From the NCBI GenBank assembly GCA_002968845.1, contig PVBG01000031.1, positions 1-55,983 on the forward strand: a DNA stretch of 55,983 nucleotides. Reading direction: 5' to 3'. This DNA is from Neorhizobium tomejilense. GTDB lineage: Bacteria > Pseudomonadota > Alphaproteobacteria > Rhizobiales > Rhizobiaceae. Below are positions 32,951 through 41,680 of the stretch, piece by piece. The position numbers and the translations under genes were made by a program. A model generated the notes under the pieces. The model saw only the letters and a list, made by a program, of their open reading frames with translations. It was not told the origin of the DNA and did no database searches. Each line of letters opens with the position of its first letter. The first letter of the stretch is position 1.

Positions 32951-33295
32951 TTATATTCGCTTATCGTAATCCTTCATTTCATCCCGGACGGACTCAGCGC
33001 AAAGTGGATAGCCAACCTTGTGTGCTGCCATAGCGAGCAGATGCGCCGAAATCGGCGCTGTCAGCACGAAGAAAAAGAAGCCTGCAAGCGCTCTTGCAAA
33101 AGTCGGCAGATCGCCCGCATGGACGCCGACCGCAAGCAACAGAAGCCCGGAGCCGACCGTGCCCGCCTTGGATGCGGCGTGCATGCGGGTATAAAGGTCC
33201 GGCAGACGATTGAGGCCGATCGCCGCCACCAGCGCGAACCCGGCGCCGCCAAGGATCAGAAGAGCGGTGATCGCGGCCAATAGAATATCCATCAT
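32951..33295 (-). CDS. mnhG: Mrp antiporter subunit G
   Basis: 114 aa with three membrane helices. It contains GFALVAAIGLNRLPDLYTRMHAASKAGT, the signature of MnhG/PhaG. It is a small accessory subunit of the multi-subunit Na+(K+)/H+ antiporter in the inner membrane. It is the last gene of the operon, overlapping mnhF by the ATGA type of junction (33292-33295). Confidence 0.95.
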   Translation of the reverse strand: MMDILLAAITALLILGGAGFALVAAIGLNRLPDLYTRMHAASKAGTVGSGLLLLAVGVHAGDLPTFARALAGFFFFVLTAPISAHLLAMAAHKVGYPLCAESVRDEMKDYDKRI

Positions 33296-33696
33296 TTCTT
33301 CGCCTTCCGCCGGACGGCCGGCCCGGTGCCGGATGGGCGCCTTGCCGCGGATTTGCGTCGCGGTTCGGGCACCGACGCCGTGAACGTCTTCATCATGTCT
33401 CCCTTCGGCGCCTCCCTGTTGCCGCGCGACAGGATGAACCGCGCAAAAGCCACGGTCGCGAGGAAGCCGACGAGGCCGAGCGAGATGGCGATATCGATAT
33501 AGAGCGTGAAGCCGGTGCGAATGGCGATCAGCGCGATGAAGCCGATGACGATGCCGGTCAGCATATCGAGCGCCACGACCCGGTCGGGAAGCGTCGGCCC
33601 CTTGATCACCCGCCAGACTGTGAGCAGGAAGGAGACACAGAGTACCACCAGCGCCAGCCAGACCGCATAGGAGATGATCGTTTCAGCCGTCGTCAT
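33292..33696 (-). CDS. mnhF: Mrp antiporter subunit F
   Basis: 134 aa. The conserved core is WRVIKGPTLPDRVVALDMLTGIVIG with three membrane helices, followed by a basic C-terminal tail (KSAARRPSG...VRRKAKK) longer than in most MnhF proteins. It overlaps mnhE and mnhG by 4 bases each, so translation is coupled. Confidence 0.95.
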   Translation of the reverse strand: MTTAETIISYAVWLALVVLCVSFLLTVWRVIKGPTLPDRVVALDMLTGIVIGFIALIAIRTGFTLYIDIAISLGLVGFLATVAFARFILSRGNREAPKGDMMKTFTASVPEPRRKSAARRPSGTGPAVRRKAKK

Positions 33697-34166
33697 CGGA
33701 ACGCCTCCATGATCTTGCGCTCGAAGCCGTTGGCGATATCCCGTTTCGTGGCTTCGATATCGGAACAGTCGATCGCGTGGACGAACAGCGTCTTGCGGTC
33801 CTCGGAGACGTCGACCGACAGCGTGCCGGGCGTCAGCGTGATGAGGTTGGCAAGCAGGGTGATCTCGAAATCGCGGGTGACGGTCAGCGGGAAGGCGAAG
33901 ATGCCGGGCTTCAGGTCCATGCGCGGGCTCATCACCAGCACCGCCACCTTCCAGGCCGACAGCGCCAGCTCCTTCAGGAACAGGGCGAGCAGCGACAGGA
34001 TGCGGCCGAGCCGCCTCCAGTAACCGCGGGCGCCCATCTCGTCTCGGACGATCCAGAGCACGAGCGTCGACAGCGCAAAACCGAAGATCAGGTTATGCAG
34101 CGTGGCGCTGCCGGTGACCGCGACCCAGACGACGGCAAAGACCAGTGACAGGATATAAGTGATCAT
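33693..34166 (-). CDS. mnhE: Mrp antiporter subunit E
   Basis: 157 aa starting MITYILSLVFAVVWVAVTG at 34166. MnhE features are FLKELALSAWKVAVLVMSP and NLITLTPGTLSVDVSED, the best conserved segment of the family. Two or three N-terminal helices anchor a cytosolic domain. Its ATG overlaps the mnhD stop (ATGA). The reading frame continues upstream through mnhD in another phase; that part is not coding. Confidence 0.95.
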   Translation of the reverse strand: MITYILSLVFAVVWVAVTGSATLHNLIFGFALSTLVLWIVRDEMGARGYWRRLGRILSLLALFLKELALSAWKVAVLVMSPRMDLKPGIFAFPLTVTRDFEITLLANLITLTPGTLSVDVSEDRKTLFVHAIDCSDIEATKRDIANGFERKIMEAFR

Positions 34167-35728
34167 CGCGCTGTCCCTCCCGGGAAGACCGACTGGATAT
34201 AGGCCGCAGGCTCGCCGAGCCCCTCCGCCGCCTTCTGGGCGAGATCGAGTAGCGGTTCCGGCAGCAGGCCGAAAAGAACGACGAGCGCGGTGAGGCAGCC
34301 GAGCGGCAGGGCGATACGCCAGTCGACGGACGAGCCGGCCGGAGCGGCGGCCTCGGGAACAGGGTCGGGCTGCGGCCGCCAAAAGGCAAGCAGGAAGACG
34401 CGGGCGAGCGCCAGCGTCACCAGGAAGGCGGAAAGGAGGATCGCTGCCGCCAGCCACCAGGCGCCGATATCGAGCGAAGCTTTCAGGAGCGCCACCTTGG
34501 GCCACAGGCCGGAGAGCGGCGGCAGGCCGGAAGCGGCGAGGAACAGCAGGAAACTGGCGCCCGAGAACCACGGCGCCTTCCGGTAAAGCCCGCCGAGACC
34601 GGAGAGCGCCCAGGTGCCGCCGAGCCGGCCGACTTCCCCCGACACCAGATAAAGCGCGGTCATGGTCACCACCGAATGCAGCGCGTAGAGGATGGCGCCG
34701 CTGACGGCCGCCGGCGTGCCGATCGCGACGCCCGCCATCATGTTGCCGATGCCGGCGATGACCACGTAACCGACGAGCCGGCGGATATCGTTCTGCGCCA
34801 GGGCGCCGAGCGCGCCGACCAGCATGGTGAGCGCCGCCGAGATGGCGACGATCAGGCTCAACGCCTCGCGCTCGACGGGAAAAAGCATGACGGTGACACG
34901 GATCAGCGAATAGATGCCGACCTTGGTGAGCAGCCCGCCGAACAGCGCCGACACGACCACGCGCGGCGTGTGATAGGAGGCCGGCAGCCAGAAATTCACC
35001 GGAAAGGCGGCGGCCTTCATCGCAAACGCCAGGATGAACAGCGCCGTCAGCGTCGTCAGCGGCGCGGTCTCGCGCAGGCCTGCCGCCTTGCGGGCGATAT
35101 CGGCCATGTTGAGCGTGCCGAAGATCGCATAGAGGTAACCGACCGCGATCAGGAACAGCGTCGTGCCGATCAGGTTGAGGACCGCGTATTTCAGGGCGCC
35201 GTCGATCTGCTCCGGCTCGGAACCGAGGATCAGGAGGCCGAAGGACGAGATCAGCAGCACCTCGAACCAGACATAGAGGTTGAAGATGTCGCCGGTGAGA
35301 AACGCGCCCGTGACCCCGGCCATCAGCAGCATCAGGAACGGGTAGAAGCCGTAGCGCCGGCCGCTCGCGTCGATATCGGCGAGCGCGAATATGCCGGCGG
35401 CAAGTGCGACGACGGCCGCCGCGAGCGCCATGACCGCGCCGAAAAGGTCGGCGGTAAAAGCGATGCCGAAGGGCGGCAGCCAGCGGCCCATCACCATGGT
35501 AACCGGGCCATGGACCGAGACCCGCCAGAGCAGTGCGGCGTCCAAAAGGACGAGCAGCGCCAGCCCGGCAATCGCGATGCCGCCATGCAGGCGGACGGAC
35601 TTGCGCACCATCATCAGCACGGCACCGAGGCCGATCATCAGCGCGACGGGGAGAACGACCAGCCAATCGGCAAGCGGCGGGGCGGCAAGGATCAGGGCTG
35701 CGGAGAGGTCGACGGAAGGGGAGGCCAT
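34163..35728 (-). CDS. mnhD: Mrp antiporter subunit D
   Basis: 521 aa from the ATG at 35728 (MASPSVDLSAALILA). It is a proton-translocating subunit homologous to NuoM/NuoN of complex I, with about 14 helices. Landmarks are FNLYVWFEVLLISSFGLL (the Glu of the NuoM-type helix), MKAAAFPVNFWLPASYH and ALAQNDIRRLVGYVVIAG. It is separated from mnhC by 399 bases that hold two repeat elements. Confidence 0.95.
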   Translation of the reverse strand: MASPSVDLSAALILAAPPLADWLVVLPVALMIGLGAVLMMVRKSVRLHGGIAIAGLALLVLLDAALLWRVSVHGPVTMVMGRWLPPFGIAFTADLFGAVMALAAAVVALAAGIFALADIDASGRRYGFYPFLMLLMAGVTGAFLTGDIFNLYVWFEVLLISSFGLLILGSEPEQIDGALKYAVLNLIGTTLFLIAVGYLYAIFGTLNMADIARKAAGLRETAPLTTLTALFILAFAMKAAAFPVNFWLPASYHTPRVVVSALFGGLLTKVGIYSLIRVTVMLFPVEREALSLIVAISAALTMLVGALGALAQNDIRRLVGYVVIAGIGNMMAGVAIGTPAAVSGAILYALHSVVTMTALYLVSGEVGRLGGTWALSGLGGLYRKAPWFSGASFLLFLAASGLPPLSGLWPKVALLKASLDIGAWWLAAAILLSAFLVTLALARVFLLAFWRPQPDPVPEAAAPAGSSVDWRIALPLGCLTALVVLFGLLPEPLLDLAQKAAEGLGEPAAYIQSVFPGGTAR

Positions 35729-35896
35729 CAGTGGATGCCTCCGGGTGGCGTGTCGGTTTTCCCAGGTCGAGCCATTCGCCCCGCCCCGCTCTTGGAGTCC
35801 CCCGCGAGCGCAAGGCGATGCCATATGGGATGCGAGGCGGTGCGTGGAGCCCCTCCCCCTTGTGGGGAGGGGTTGGGGAGAGGTCTTCGCCGTGAA

Positions 35897-35969
35897 TAAA
35901 ACCCCTCCCGCCTGCCGGCCACCCTCCCCACAAGGGGGAGGGTTAAGGGTGCCGCACCGCCTCGCGTCC
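35897..35969. repeat. GC-rich intergenic palindromic repeat, copy 2
   Basis: Matches 25-97 at 71 of 73 positions, in the same orientation. The ACCCTCCCCACAAGGGGGAGGGT core forms a hairpin. Confidence 0.9.
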
Positions 35970-36023
35970 CATATCGCTCAACAGAAAGCGGAGAGACAGG
36001 GAGCAGGAAGCCCGCCGCTGGCC

Positions 36024-36069
36024 GATCTCCCCCCTTGAGGGGGAGATGCCCGGCAGGGCAGAGGGGGGT
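36024..36069 (+). repeat. palindromic repeat family B, copy 1
   Basis: GATCTCCCCCC-TTGA-GGGGGAGAT, then GCCCGGCAGGGC and AGGGGGG. Related copies lie at 37026-37070 (inverted) and 37165-37210. Confidence 0.85.
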
Positions 36070-36127
36070 GCCGCGGGATCCAAAGCCGGTGGTGGGAAAG
36101 AACATGACAAACTGCAAAACCATCCTC

Positions 36128-36505
36128 TCAGTATCCCAGCGGCGGGAGTGGTTCCTGCCGCGGTTCGGCGAGCCGCATCTCGTCGGTATCGTCGGTGCCG
36201 AGCTCCTGGTAGGCGCGGTAGGTCAGCACCAGGAGGAAGGCGAAGAAGGAAAACGAGATGACGATCGCCGTCAGGATCAGCGCCTGCGGCAGAGGATTGG
36301 CGGCGCCTGGCAACAGCACGTCCATGCCGGCCGGGATGATCGGCGGCACTTCGCGGGTGAGCCGGCCGGCGGTAAAGAGCAGCAGGTTGACCGCGTTGCC
36401 GAGCAGCACCACGCCCAGAAGGATGCGCACGGTGGATTTCGACAGGATGAGATAGATGGCGCCCGCAAAGAACAGGCCGATCAGGATCGAAAACAGCGCT
36501 TCCAT
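36128..36505 (-). CDS. mnhC: Mrp antiporter subunit C
   Basis: 125 aa, homologous to NuoK of complex I. It has three membrane helices and the conserved GVVLLGNAVNLLLF and NPLPQALILTAIVISFS. A hydrophilic C-terminal tail of ~25 residues follows. Its start touches the mnhB stop at 36505. Confidence 0.95.
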   Translation of the reverse strand: MEALFSILIGLFFAGAIYLILSKSTVRILLGVVLLGNAVNLLLFTAGRLTREVPPIIPAGMDVLLPGAANPLPQALILTAIVISFSFFAFLLVLTYRAYQELGTDDTDEMRLAEPRQEPLPPLGY

Positions 36506-36942
36506 CAGTCCTCCCCCTCCACGTCGGAGCCCGGCTCCTGTTCGAGCGCCAGCGCGATCGAGGTGATTGCCCCGACCACGACCAGATAGACGCCGATATC
36601 GAAGGACATCACCGTCGAGAGCGGCAGCTCGACATCGAAAATGACCGGATAGACCCAGAGCCCGGTCATGAACGGCACGCCGAAGAAGATGGACAGCGCG
36701 CCGGAAAGGGTGGCGAGCAGCAGGCCGAAGCCGGCGATCGCCATCGGATGGAACCGGATCGCGCGGCGTACCGAAGGCACGCCGAAGGCGATGCCGTAGA
36801 TCGCCAGCGCCGAGGCCGCGATCAACCCGCCGATGAACCCGCCGCCGGGTTCGTTATGGCCGCGCAGCAGGACGAAGACGGAGAACAGCAGCATCAACGC
36901 GGTAAGAGACGGGGCGACGGTGCGCAGGATGAGAGTGTTCAT
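36505..36942 (-). CDS. mnhB: Mrp antiporter subunit B
   Basis: 145 aa with four helices. The MnhB signature is RGHNEPGGGFIGGLIAASALAIYG, followed by MTGLWVYPV. It is separate from subunit A, which places the operon in the seven-gene group rather than the fused AB group. It lies 286 bases after mnhA, with repeats in between, and runs straight into mnhC. Confidence 0.95.
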   Translation of the reverse strand: MNTLILRTVAPSLTALMLLFSVFVLLRGHNEPGGGFIGGLIAASALAIYGIAFGVPSVRRAIRFHPMAIAGFGLLLATLSGALSIFFGVPFMTGLWVYPVIFDVELPLSTVMSFDIGVYLVVVGAITSIALALEQEPGSDVEGED

Positions 36943-37025
36943 GGATGCGCACCTCGCCCGTTGGTTGCCACCACTTCTTTGAGGTTGAAGAAGGTCCGTT
37001 CCCTTCGTAGGTCGAACCCTGCCAG

Positions 37026-37070
37026 CCCCCCTCTGCCCTGCCGGGCATCTCCCCCACGGGTGGGGAGATC
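37026..37070 (-). repeat. palindromic repeat family B, copy 2 (inverted)
   Basis: Reverse complement of the 36024 element: CCCCCCTCTGCCCTGCCGGG, then CATCTCCCCCACGGGTGGGG and AGATC. It sits in the mnhA-mnhB gap. Confidence 0.85.
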
Positions 37071-37164
37071 GGCTGGGCGCGCTGGCCTGCCTCTAAGCAA
37101 CCTCCCCCCAAAAGAGAAGCCCCGATCGCAACGCTCGATGGTGGTCGAAATCTCACCGCGAGTC

Positions 37165-37210
37165 GATCTCCCCCCTTGTGGGGGAGATGCCCGGCAGGGC
37201 ATAGGGGGGT
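37165..37210 (+). repeat. palindromic repeat family B, copy 3
   Basis: GATCTCCCCCC-TTGT-GGGGGAGATGCCCGGCAGGGC, then ATAGGGGGGT. It is nearly identical to the 36024 copy and inverted relative to 37026, so the two elements in this gap can pair into one long stem. Confidence 0.87.
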
Positions 37211-37228
37211 AAGCCATGATGACGAACC

Positions 37229-39574
37229 TCATCGCCCCTCCCCCGATCCGGCGCGTTTACCCGCCCTCACCCGGATCAGCGCCAGGACCGCGAGCGCGGT
37301 CACCATCACCACCGCGATCTCGCCCAATGTATCCGTGCCGCGGAAGTCGACGATGATGACGTTGACGACGTTGGCGCCGTGGGCGACGGTCTTGGAATAG
37401 GTGTTGAAGAAATCGGTAAGCACGGTGTCGAACGGCGCCTGCGTCGACTTCAAAAGCAGCAGCGTGAAGCCGAGGCCGCAGGCGACCGCGACCATGCCGT
37501 CGAAGAGCGACTGTCCCAGAGGCCGATGATCGCGGGGCGTGAGCCGCAGCCGCGTCATCACCAGCGCCAAGATGACGACCGACAGGGTCTCGACCATGAA
37601 CTGGGTGAACGACAGGTCCGGCGCGCCGAACAGCAGGAAAATCACGGCGACGGCAAAACCCTGGATGCCGAGCGAGACGATCGCCGTCAGCCGATCCTTT
37701 GCGCGCAGCACGGCGAAAAGGCCGATCACCGCGATTGCGAAGAACGCCGCTTCCTGGACCAGCAATTGCTCCGGCCAGGCGGGCATCACCGGCAGTTCGC
37801 CGAACACGAAGGGCGGGACGAGCAGCGTCACGGCCAGCAGGATGAAGGTGGCGGTGATGTAGATTTCCAGCCGGCCCGGCTGGACGAAACGGGTGACGGC
37901 GGCCGAAAGCCGGACCAGGCCGGAGACGACGTGATCGAAACCGCGGTCCGGGCCGGGGCCAAGGCTTTCCACCGCCCGCACCATGAAGGCCCGAAGGTCC
38001 GTCAGCCGCCAGAAGGCGAGCGCGCCGAGCAACACGGTGATCACCGACAGAAGCAGCGGCAGGCCCAAATGCGGCACGGTGGAAATGTCGATGACGATCT
38101 TTTCGTCGGTGATCGCGCTTGCCATCGGCGAGGAGATGTAACGATGCGCCACACCGGAAAAGAGTGCGGCCGCCAGGCCGAGCACCGAGAGTACCACCGG
38201 CCCCAGCCAGAGCGTCATTGGTCCTTCGTGGGCATGTTTCGGCGTCTCGACATGGGGACCGAGGAAGGGTTTCAGCGCCACGGCAAAGGCAATCGCGAAC
38301 ATCAGCGCATTGCCGATCACGGCAAGGCCCGTGAAAAACACGGCCCGCGGATTGCCGGCGGCGAGTGCCGCATAGATCTCCTCCTTGGCGAGGAAACCAA
38401 AGAACAGCGGCAGGCCGCCCATCGAGAGCGCCGCCAAAAGCGCCGCGCCGAAGGTGACCGGCATGGCGGCGCGCAAGCCCCCGAGCTTGGTGACGTCGCG
38501 GGTGCCAGCCTCATGATCCACCGTACCGGCGACCATGAACAGCGCGCCCTTAAACAGCGAATGGGCGACGAGATAAAGCACCGCCGCCTCGACCGCATGG
38601 GCCGAACCGAAACCGGTCAGCATGACCAAGAGACCGAGCGAAGCCATGGTCGTGTAGGCGAGCATCAGCTTCAGGTCCGTCTGGCGGACGGCGAGGAAGG
38701 TGCCGGCAATCAGCGTAATCCCGCCGAAGAAGGGCAGCAGGATCACCCAGGCGGGCGTATCCCCCATGACCGGGTTCAGCCGCATCAGCAGGTAGACGCC
38801 GGCCTTCACCATGGTCGCCGAATGCAGATAGGCCGAGACCGGCGTCGGCGCTTCCATGGCGTTGGGCAGCCAGAAATGGAACGGAAACTGCGCCGACTTG
38901 GTGAAGGCGCCGGCAAGCACCAGCAGCAGGGTTGCCAGATAGAACGGGCTCTGGCGCAGCCCGTCGCCCAGATGCACGAGCAGCGAAAGCTGGGTGACGC
39001 CGGTGATGTTCCAGAGGAAGACCAGGCCGGCGAGCAGGCAGAGCCCGCCGCCGCCGGTGACCACCAGCGCCTGAAGTGCTGCACGCCGCGCCGCCTCCCG
39101 CTCGTGATCGAAGCCGATCAGCAGGAAGGAGGTGATCGAGGTCAGCTCCCAATAGACGAACAGCATCAGAAAGCTGTCGGAGACGACGAGGCCGAGCATG
39201 GCGCCCATGAAGGCGAGGATGAAGGCCATGAAGCGCCCCTGCCCCTCATGACCCTTCATGTAGCCGCCAGAATAAACGACGATCAGGGCGCCGATGCCGG
39301 TGATGAGAAGCGCGAAGGTGAGCGACAGGCCGTCGAGGAACCACGAGAAGGAGAGGTTGAAGCTCGGCGCCCAGGCATACCCCCCGGTCACCACTTCGCC
39401 GGCGGCGATTTCGGGCAGGAAGGTGCAGAAATGCGCAAATGCGAGCGCCGGGGCCAGCGCCAGGACGAAGGCGGCCCTGTCGCCCAGAAGACGGGTGAGG
39501 ACAGGCGCCAGAACGGAAGCGAGGAAGGGAAGGAAGAGTGCGAAGAACGTCAACGCCGGCGCATTGGCAGCCAT
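37229..39574 (-). CDS. mnhA: Mrp antiporter subunit A
   Basis: 781 aa from the ATG at 39574 (MAANAPALTFFALFLPFLAS), with GGAG upstream. The N-terminal two thirds is NuoL-like: YWELTSITSFLLIGFDH, AGAFTKSAQFPFHFWLPNAM and HDATMVKAG-type SATMVKAGVYLL. The C-terminal third carries the MnhB-like/DUF4040 region (GAPDLSFTQFMVETLSVVIL) and the NuoJ-like part. First gene of mnhABCDEFG, which exports Na+ or K+ in exchange for protons and supports pH and salt tolerance. Confidence 0.96.
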   Translation of the reverse strand: MAANAPALTFFALFLPFLASVLAPVLTRLLGDRAAFVLALAPALAFAHFCTFLPEIAAGEVVTGGYAWAPSFNLSFSWFLDGLSLTFALLITGIGALIVVYSGGYMKGHEGQGRFMAFILAFMGAMLGLVVSDSFLMLFVYWELTSITSFLLIGFDHEREAARRAALQALVVTGGGGLCLLAGLVFLWNITGVTQLSLLVHLGDGLRQSPFYLATLLLVLAGAFTKSAQFPFHFWLPNAMEAPTPVSAYLHSATMVKAGVYLLMRLNPVMGDTPAWVILLPFFGGITLIAGTFLAVRQTDLKLMLAYTTMASLGLLVMLTGFGSAHAVEAAVLYLVAHSLFKGALFMVAGTVDHEAGTRDVTKLGGLRAAMPVTFGAALLAALSMGGLPLFFGFLAKEEIYAALAAGNPRAVFFTGLAVIGNALMFAIAFAVALKPFLGPHVETPKHAHEGPMTLWLGPVVLSVLGLAAALFSGVAHRYISSPMASAITDEKIVIDISTVPHLGLPLLLSVITVLLGALAFWRLTDLRAFMVRAVESLGPGPDRGFDHVVSGLVRLSAAVTRFVQPGRLEIYITATFILLAVTLLVPPFVFGELPVMPAWPEQLLVQEAAFFAIAVIGLFAVLRAKDRLTAIVSLGIQGFAVAVIFLLFGAPDLSFTQFMVETLSVVILALVMTRLRLTPRDHRPLGQSLFDGMVAVACGLGFTLLLLKSTQAPFDTVLTDFFNTYSKTVAHGANVVNVIIVDFRGTDTLGEIAVVMVTALAVLALIRVRAGKRAGSGEGR

Positions 39575-39877
39575 GTCATCTCCACGCTTCAGAAGCCCCA
39601 CACCGCCCGACCGTTCGGAGGCAGGTGATTTTCTATGGGAAACCTGGCCCCGCCTCAAGCGGAACCGGACGAAACACACAGAAACGCGACTTTTCGGGAA
39701 TTCGATGGCAAGGGCGATCAGCGCTTGAGAGGCGGCTTCGCGCCATTGGTGGCGATGGCCTCATGCAGTGCCAGCACCGATGGTCGAATTTGATCACAAA
39801 CTGGGGACCAGCAAATGAGCTTGGCCCCCGACTTGATCTTGGTACAAACCGCTCAAGAGATTGCATGATCCCTGCGA
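39575..39877. other. mnh promoter region and left boundary repeat
   Basis: 303 bases upstream of mnhA. It holds the left 69-base repeat (39640-39708) and, by position, the mnh promoter, which I could not define. No gene found. Confidence 0.5.
39640..39708. repeat. 69-base direct repeat, left copy
   Basis: Begins AAACCTGGCCCCGCCTCAAG and ends TTCGATGG. It matches 41520-41588 at 63 of 69 positions in the same orientation. The segment between the copies differs in base composition from the flanking genes. Confidence 0.85.
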
Positions 39878-40696
39878 TCAGGGTGCCAGGTAGTCATTTA
39901 CCGTCTCCCATGCAGTGGTTTGCAAGAATTTCGCTACTTCTTCATCGAAACCAGCTGTGTAACTGAGTCCCACCGGGTTTTTCTTGAAGATTGCCGCGTA
40001 GGTCGTCAAAGCAGCCAGATACGACCCCGCCGCCGTCGGATGCCGCTTGTCGGCCGTGTAGAGACTGATATCAGGGCGCTCTTTGACCGATCTGGCAAAT
40101 GCCAATCCTGCAGGAATAACCAGAGCTTTGTTTTCATTTCCGATGCGGGTGTAGGCTTCGGCTAGTTGTTCGGTCATCTCCGGTTTGTCGAGATAAGCCC
40201 ACGACATAAAGAAAACTGGCTCTGCGCCGTTCTTCCTTACGGTCTCGGAGTGCTTCTTTGCATATTCGTAGAAAATGTCCTTCAACTGCGGATGAACCGG
40301 GCACTGACTGCAATCCATCATAATCGCCAGGTCGAACAGGCGCTCCGGATTGTTGAAAGTGACGACGTTTTTGCTGTCGATCGTATAACGTCCCACCGCG
40401 TTAGGCCGGAAGTACGAGCCGACATCGTGCCAATCGAAACCAGAGCCGCTTATTGTCACCTGAGCCGAGCGTAGCTTGTATTCAGGGTCAGCCGCTGCGA
40501 GGATTCTGGAGATAAACCCGCTGATCCCGTTGTTGAAGTAAAAGAAACTATTGCCGATATAGATGATGGATTCGGGACGCTCTATTCCCGTCGTCTGAAC
40601 TGCGGGTTTTAACTGTGCGAAACCTGGCGAGCTTGCCCATAAAAGAGCGGACACTACCAATAAGGCGGCTTTTACGGAATTCATTAGGCGTTTCAT
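39878..40696 (-). CDS. secreted SGNH/GDSL-like hydrolase
   Basis: 272 aa with a signal peptide (KAALLVVSALLWASSPGFAQ, cleavage near residue 28). The body has a possible SGNH block I in SIIYIGNSFFYFNNG and a C-terminal Asp-x-x-His in ADKRHPTAAGSYLAA; the middle has two Cys in MDCSQCPVHPQ. This recalls DUF4886-type SGNH proteins, but block II and III are unclear, so activity is uncertain. The start is supported by GGGAG. It uses more A/T than neighbouring genes and lies between two direct repeats, suggesting acquisition. Confidence 0.7.
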   Translation of the reverse strand: MKRLMNSVKAALLVVSALLWASSPGFAQLKPAVQTTGIERPESIIYIGNSFFYFNNGISGFISRILAAADPEYKLRSAQVTISGSGFDWHDVGSYFRPNAVGRYTIDSKNVVTFNNPERLFDLAIMMDCSQCPVHPQLKDIFYEYAKKHSETVRKNGAEPVFFMSWAYLDKPEMTEQLAEAYTRIGNENKALVIPAGLAFARSVKERPDISLYTADKRHPTAAGSYLAALTTYAAIFKKNPVGLSYTAGFDEEVAKFLQTTAWETVNDYLAP

Positions 40697-41192
40697 TATC
40701 TGATCTCCCTGTCCGATAACGCGGCTGAAACTGCTTGCTCACATTGGTTGTCACCGAAGCGCGTCTCACCTCTGGACGCGATTGCTGAAAGCATAGGCTC
40801 CTCCTCCTATTGGTGCTTTCGAGAAGAGAACAAGACACACGTCAGCGCTCGGCGAGTCTGCCGATCCGTGTATCCAGGCATTGCTTTGAGAAGCTCGCAC
40901 TTCTCCTCCCTGCCCAAATAAATAAACGTACTATTCCGTTAATTCAAGCCGTTCTGTTCACGCCGCGACAACGGCGGTGAATACCTCACCGTGATAATGT
41001 CTGCCATTGTGACTGGGAGGTTAGATCGGGCGCGGCTGCGCGGCTGGGATGAGGGCCTACTCCGACAGCTTGCCAGCGCAGGCGTCACACCCCGAAACGG
41101 ATGCGGCTTCTTAAGTCGCGTCCGAGGGGCCGAGCTTGGTCTCAGGTCTCATTCGTGTGATCCGGCCATCCGTCATACTGCACTGTCTGATA
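40697..41192. other. intergenic region, no gene found
   Basis: 496 bases of mixed composition upstream of the SGNH gene. AT-rich DNA near 40917-40945 may hold its promoter. No frame with a ribosome site and reasonable composition was found. Confidence 0.45.
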
Positions 41193-41426
41193 TCACTCAG
41201 CCGAGAACTTCACCGTCACGCCGCGCTGCCGAAAATAGGCCTGCATCAGCTTCCTGCCAGAACGATTGTTCTGCACGAGCCTAGCCGGGTCGAATACGGC
41301 TTCCTTCAAACCCGCCCGGGCCATCGCCGCCTTGAGAGCCGCGATGTGCACGTCGATGTCGGCGTTGTTCGCCTGGAGCGATTCATAAATGCGGCCTGTT
41401 GCATCTGCTACGGTCGGTTCGCTCAC
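41193..41426 (-). CDS. hypothetical 77-aa protein
   Basis: A small hydrophilic helical protein, beginning (M)SEPTVADATGRIYESLQ at a GTG (41426). AGGAG lies eight bases upstream, so translation is likely. Basic patches (RSGRKLMQAYFRQRG) in the C-terminal half could contact nucleic acid or another protein. I do not recognise the family. It lies inside the segment bounded by the 69-base repeats. Confidence 0.65.
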   Translation of the reverse strand: MSEPTVADATGRIYESLQANNADIDVHIAALKAAMARAGLKEAVFDPARLVQNNRSGRKLMQAYFRQRGVTVKFSAE

Positions 41427-41519
41427 TATTTCACTCCTGTTGTTGTTTGGCTGGCGCTTATCATGTTTTTCGGCTTGACCTTATTGTGGTGAAAAATCCT
41501 CTCGTCAATGTGCGACGAT

Positions 41520-41588
41520 AAACCTGGCCCCGCCTCAAACGGAGCCGGACGAAACACACAGAAGCGCGAGTTTTCGGAAATTTGATGG
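41520..41588. repeat. 69-base direct repeat, right copy
   Basis: Matches 39640-39708 at 63 of 69 positions. It lies 92 bases before the nucleoside deaminase start. Confidence 0.85.
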
Positions 41589-41680
41589 CCTGCCGGCATC
41601 CTCAATCTGAGGTACAGCCCTTGGAAATCTCTTCGATTCAAGACAAGATCATCACGCTCTAGCGTTTTGGGGAAACTCCG

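Larger units (their letters stand above)
35729..36127. other. mnhC-mnhD gap filled by repeats
   Basis: 399 bases inside the mnh operon, where homologous operons normally have little or no gap. It contains the 73-base repeat (35897-35969) and the GATCTCCCC-type repeat (36024-36069). A CCCCTCCCC-rich inverted segment at 35845-35880 adds more structure. No gene was found. Confidence 0.75.

Noticed and set aside
37379..39628. A 749-codon open frame on the plus strand opposite mnhA
   Set aside because: Its product is an Arg/Gln/His/Asp-rich shadow of a conserved membrane protein gene, with no domain and no ribosome site. Similar antisense frames at 1859-3217, 4452-6386, 8044-8931 and 34676-35899 are rejected for the same reason.
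39640..41588. Insertion sequence or composite transposon
   Set aside because: The bounding repeats are direct and imperfect, no transposase or terminal inverted repeat is visible, and target duplications cannot be recognised.
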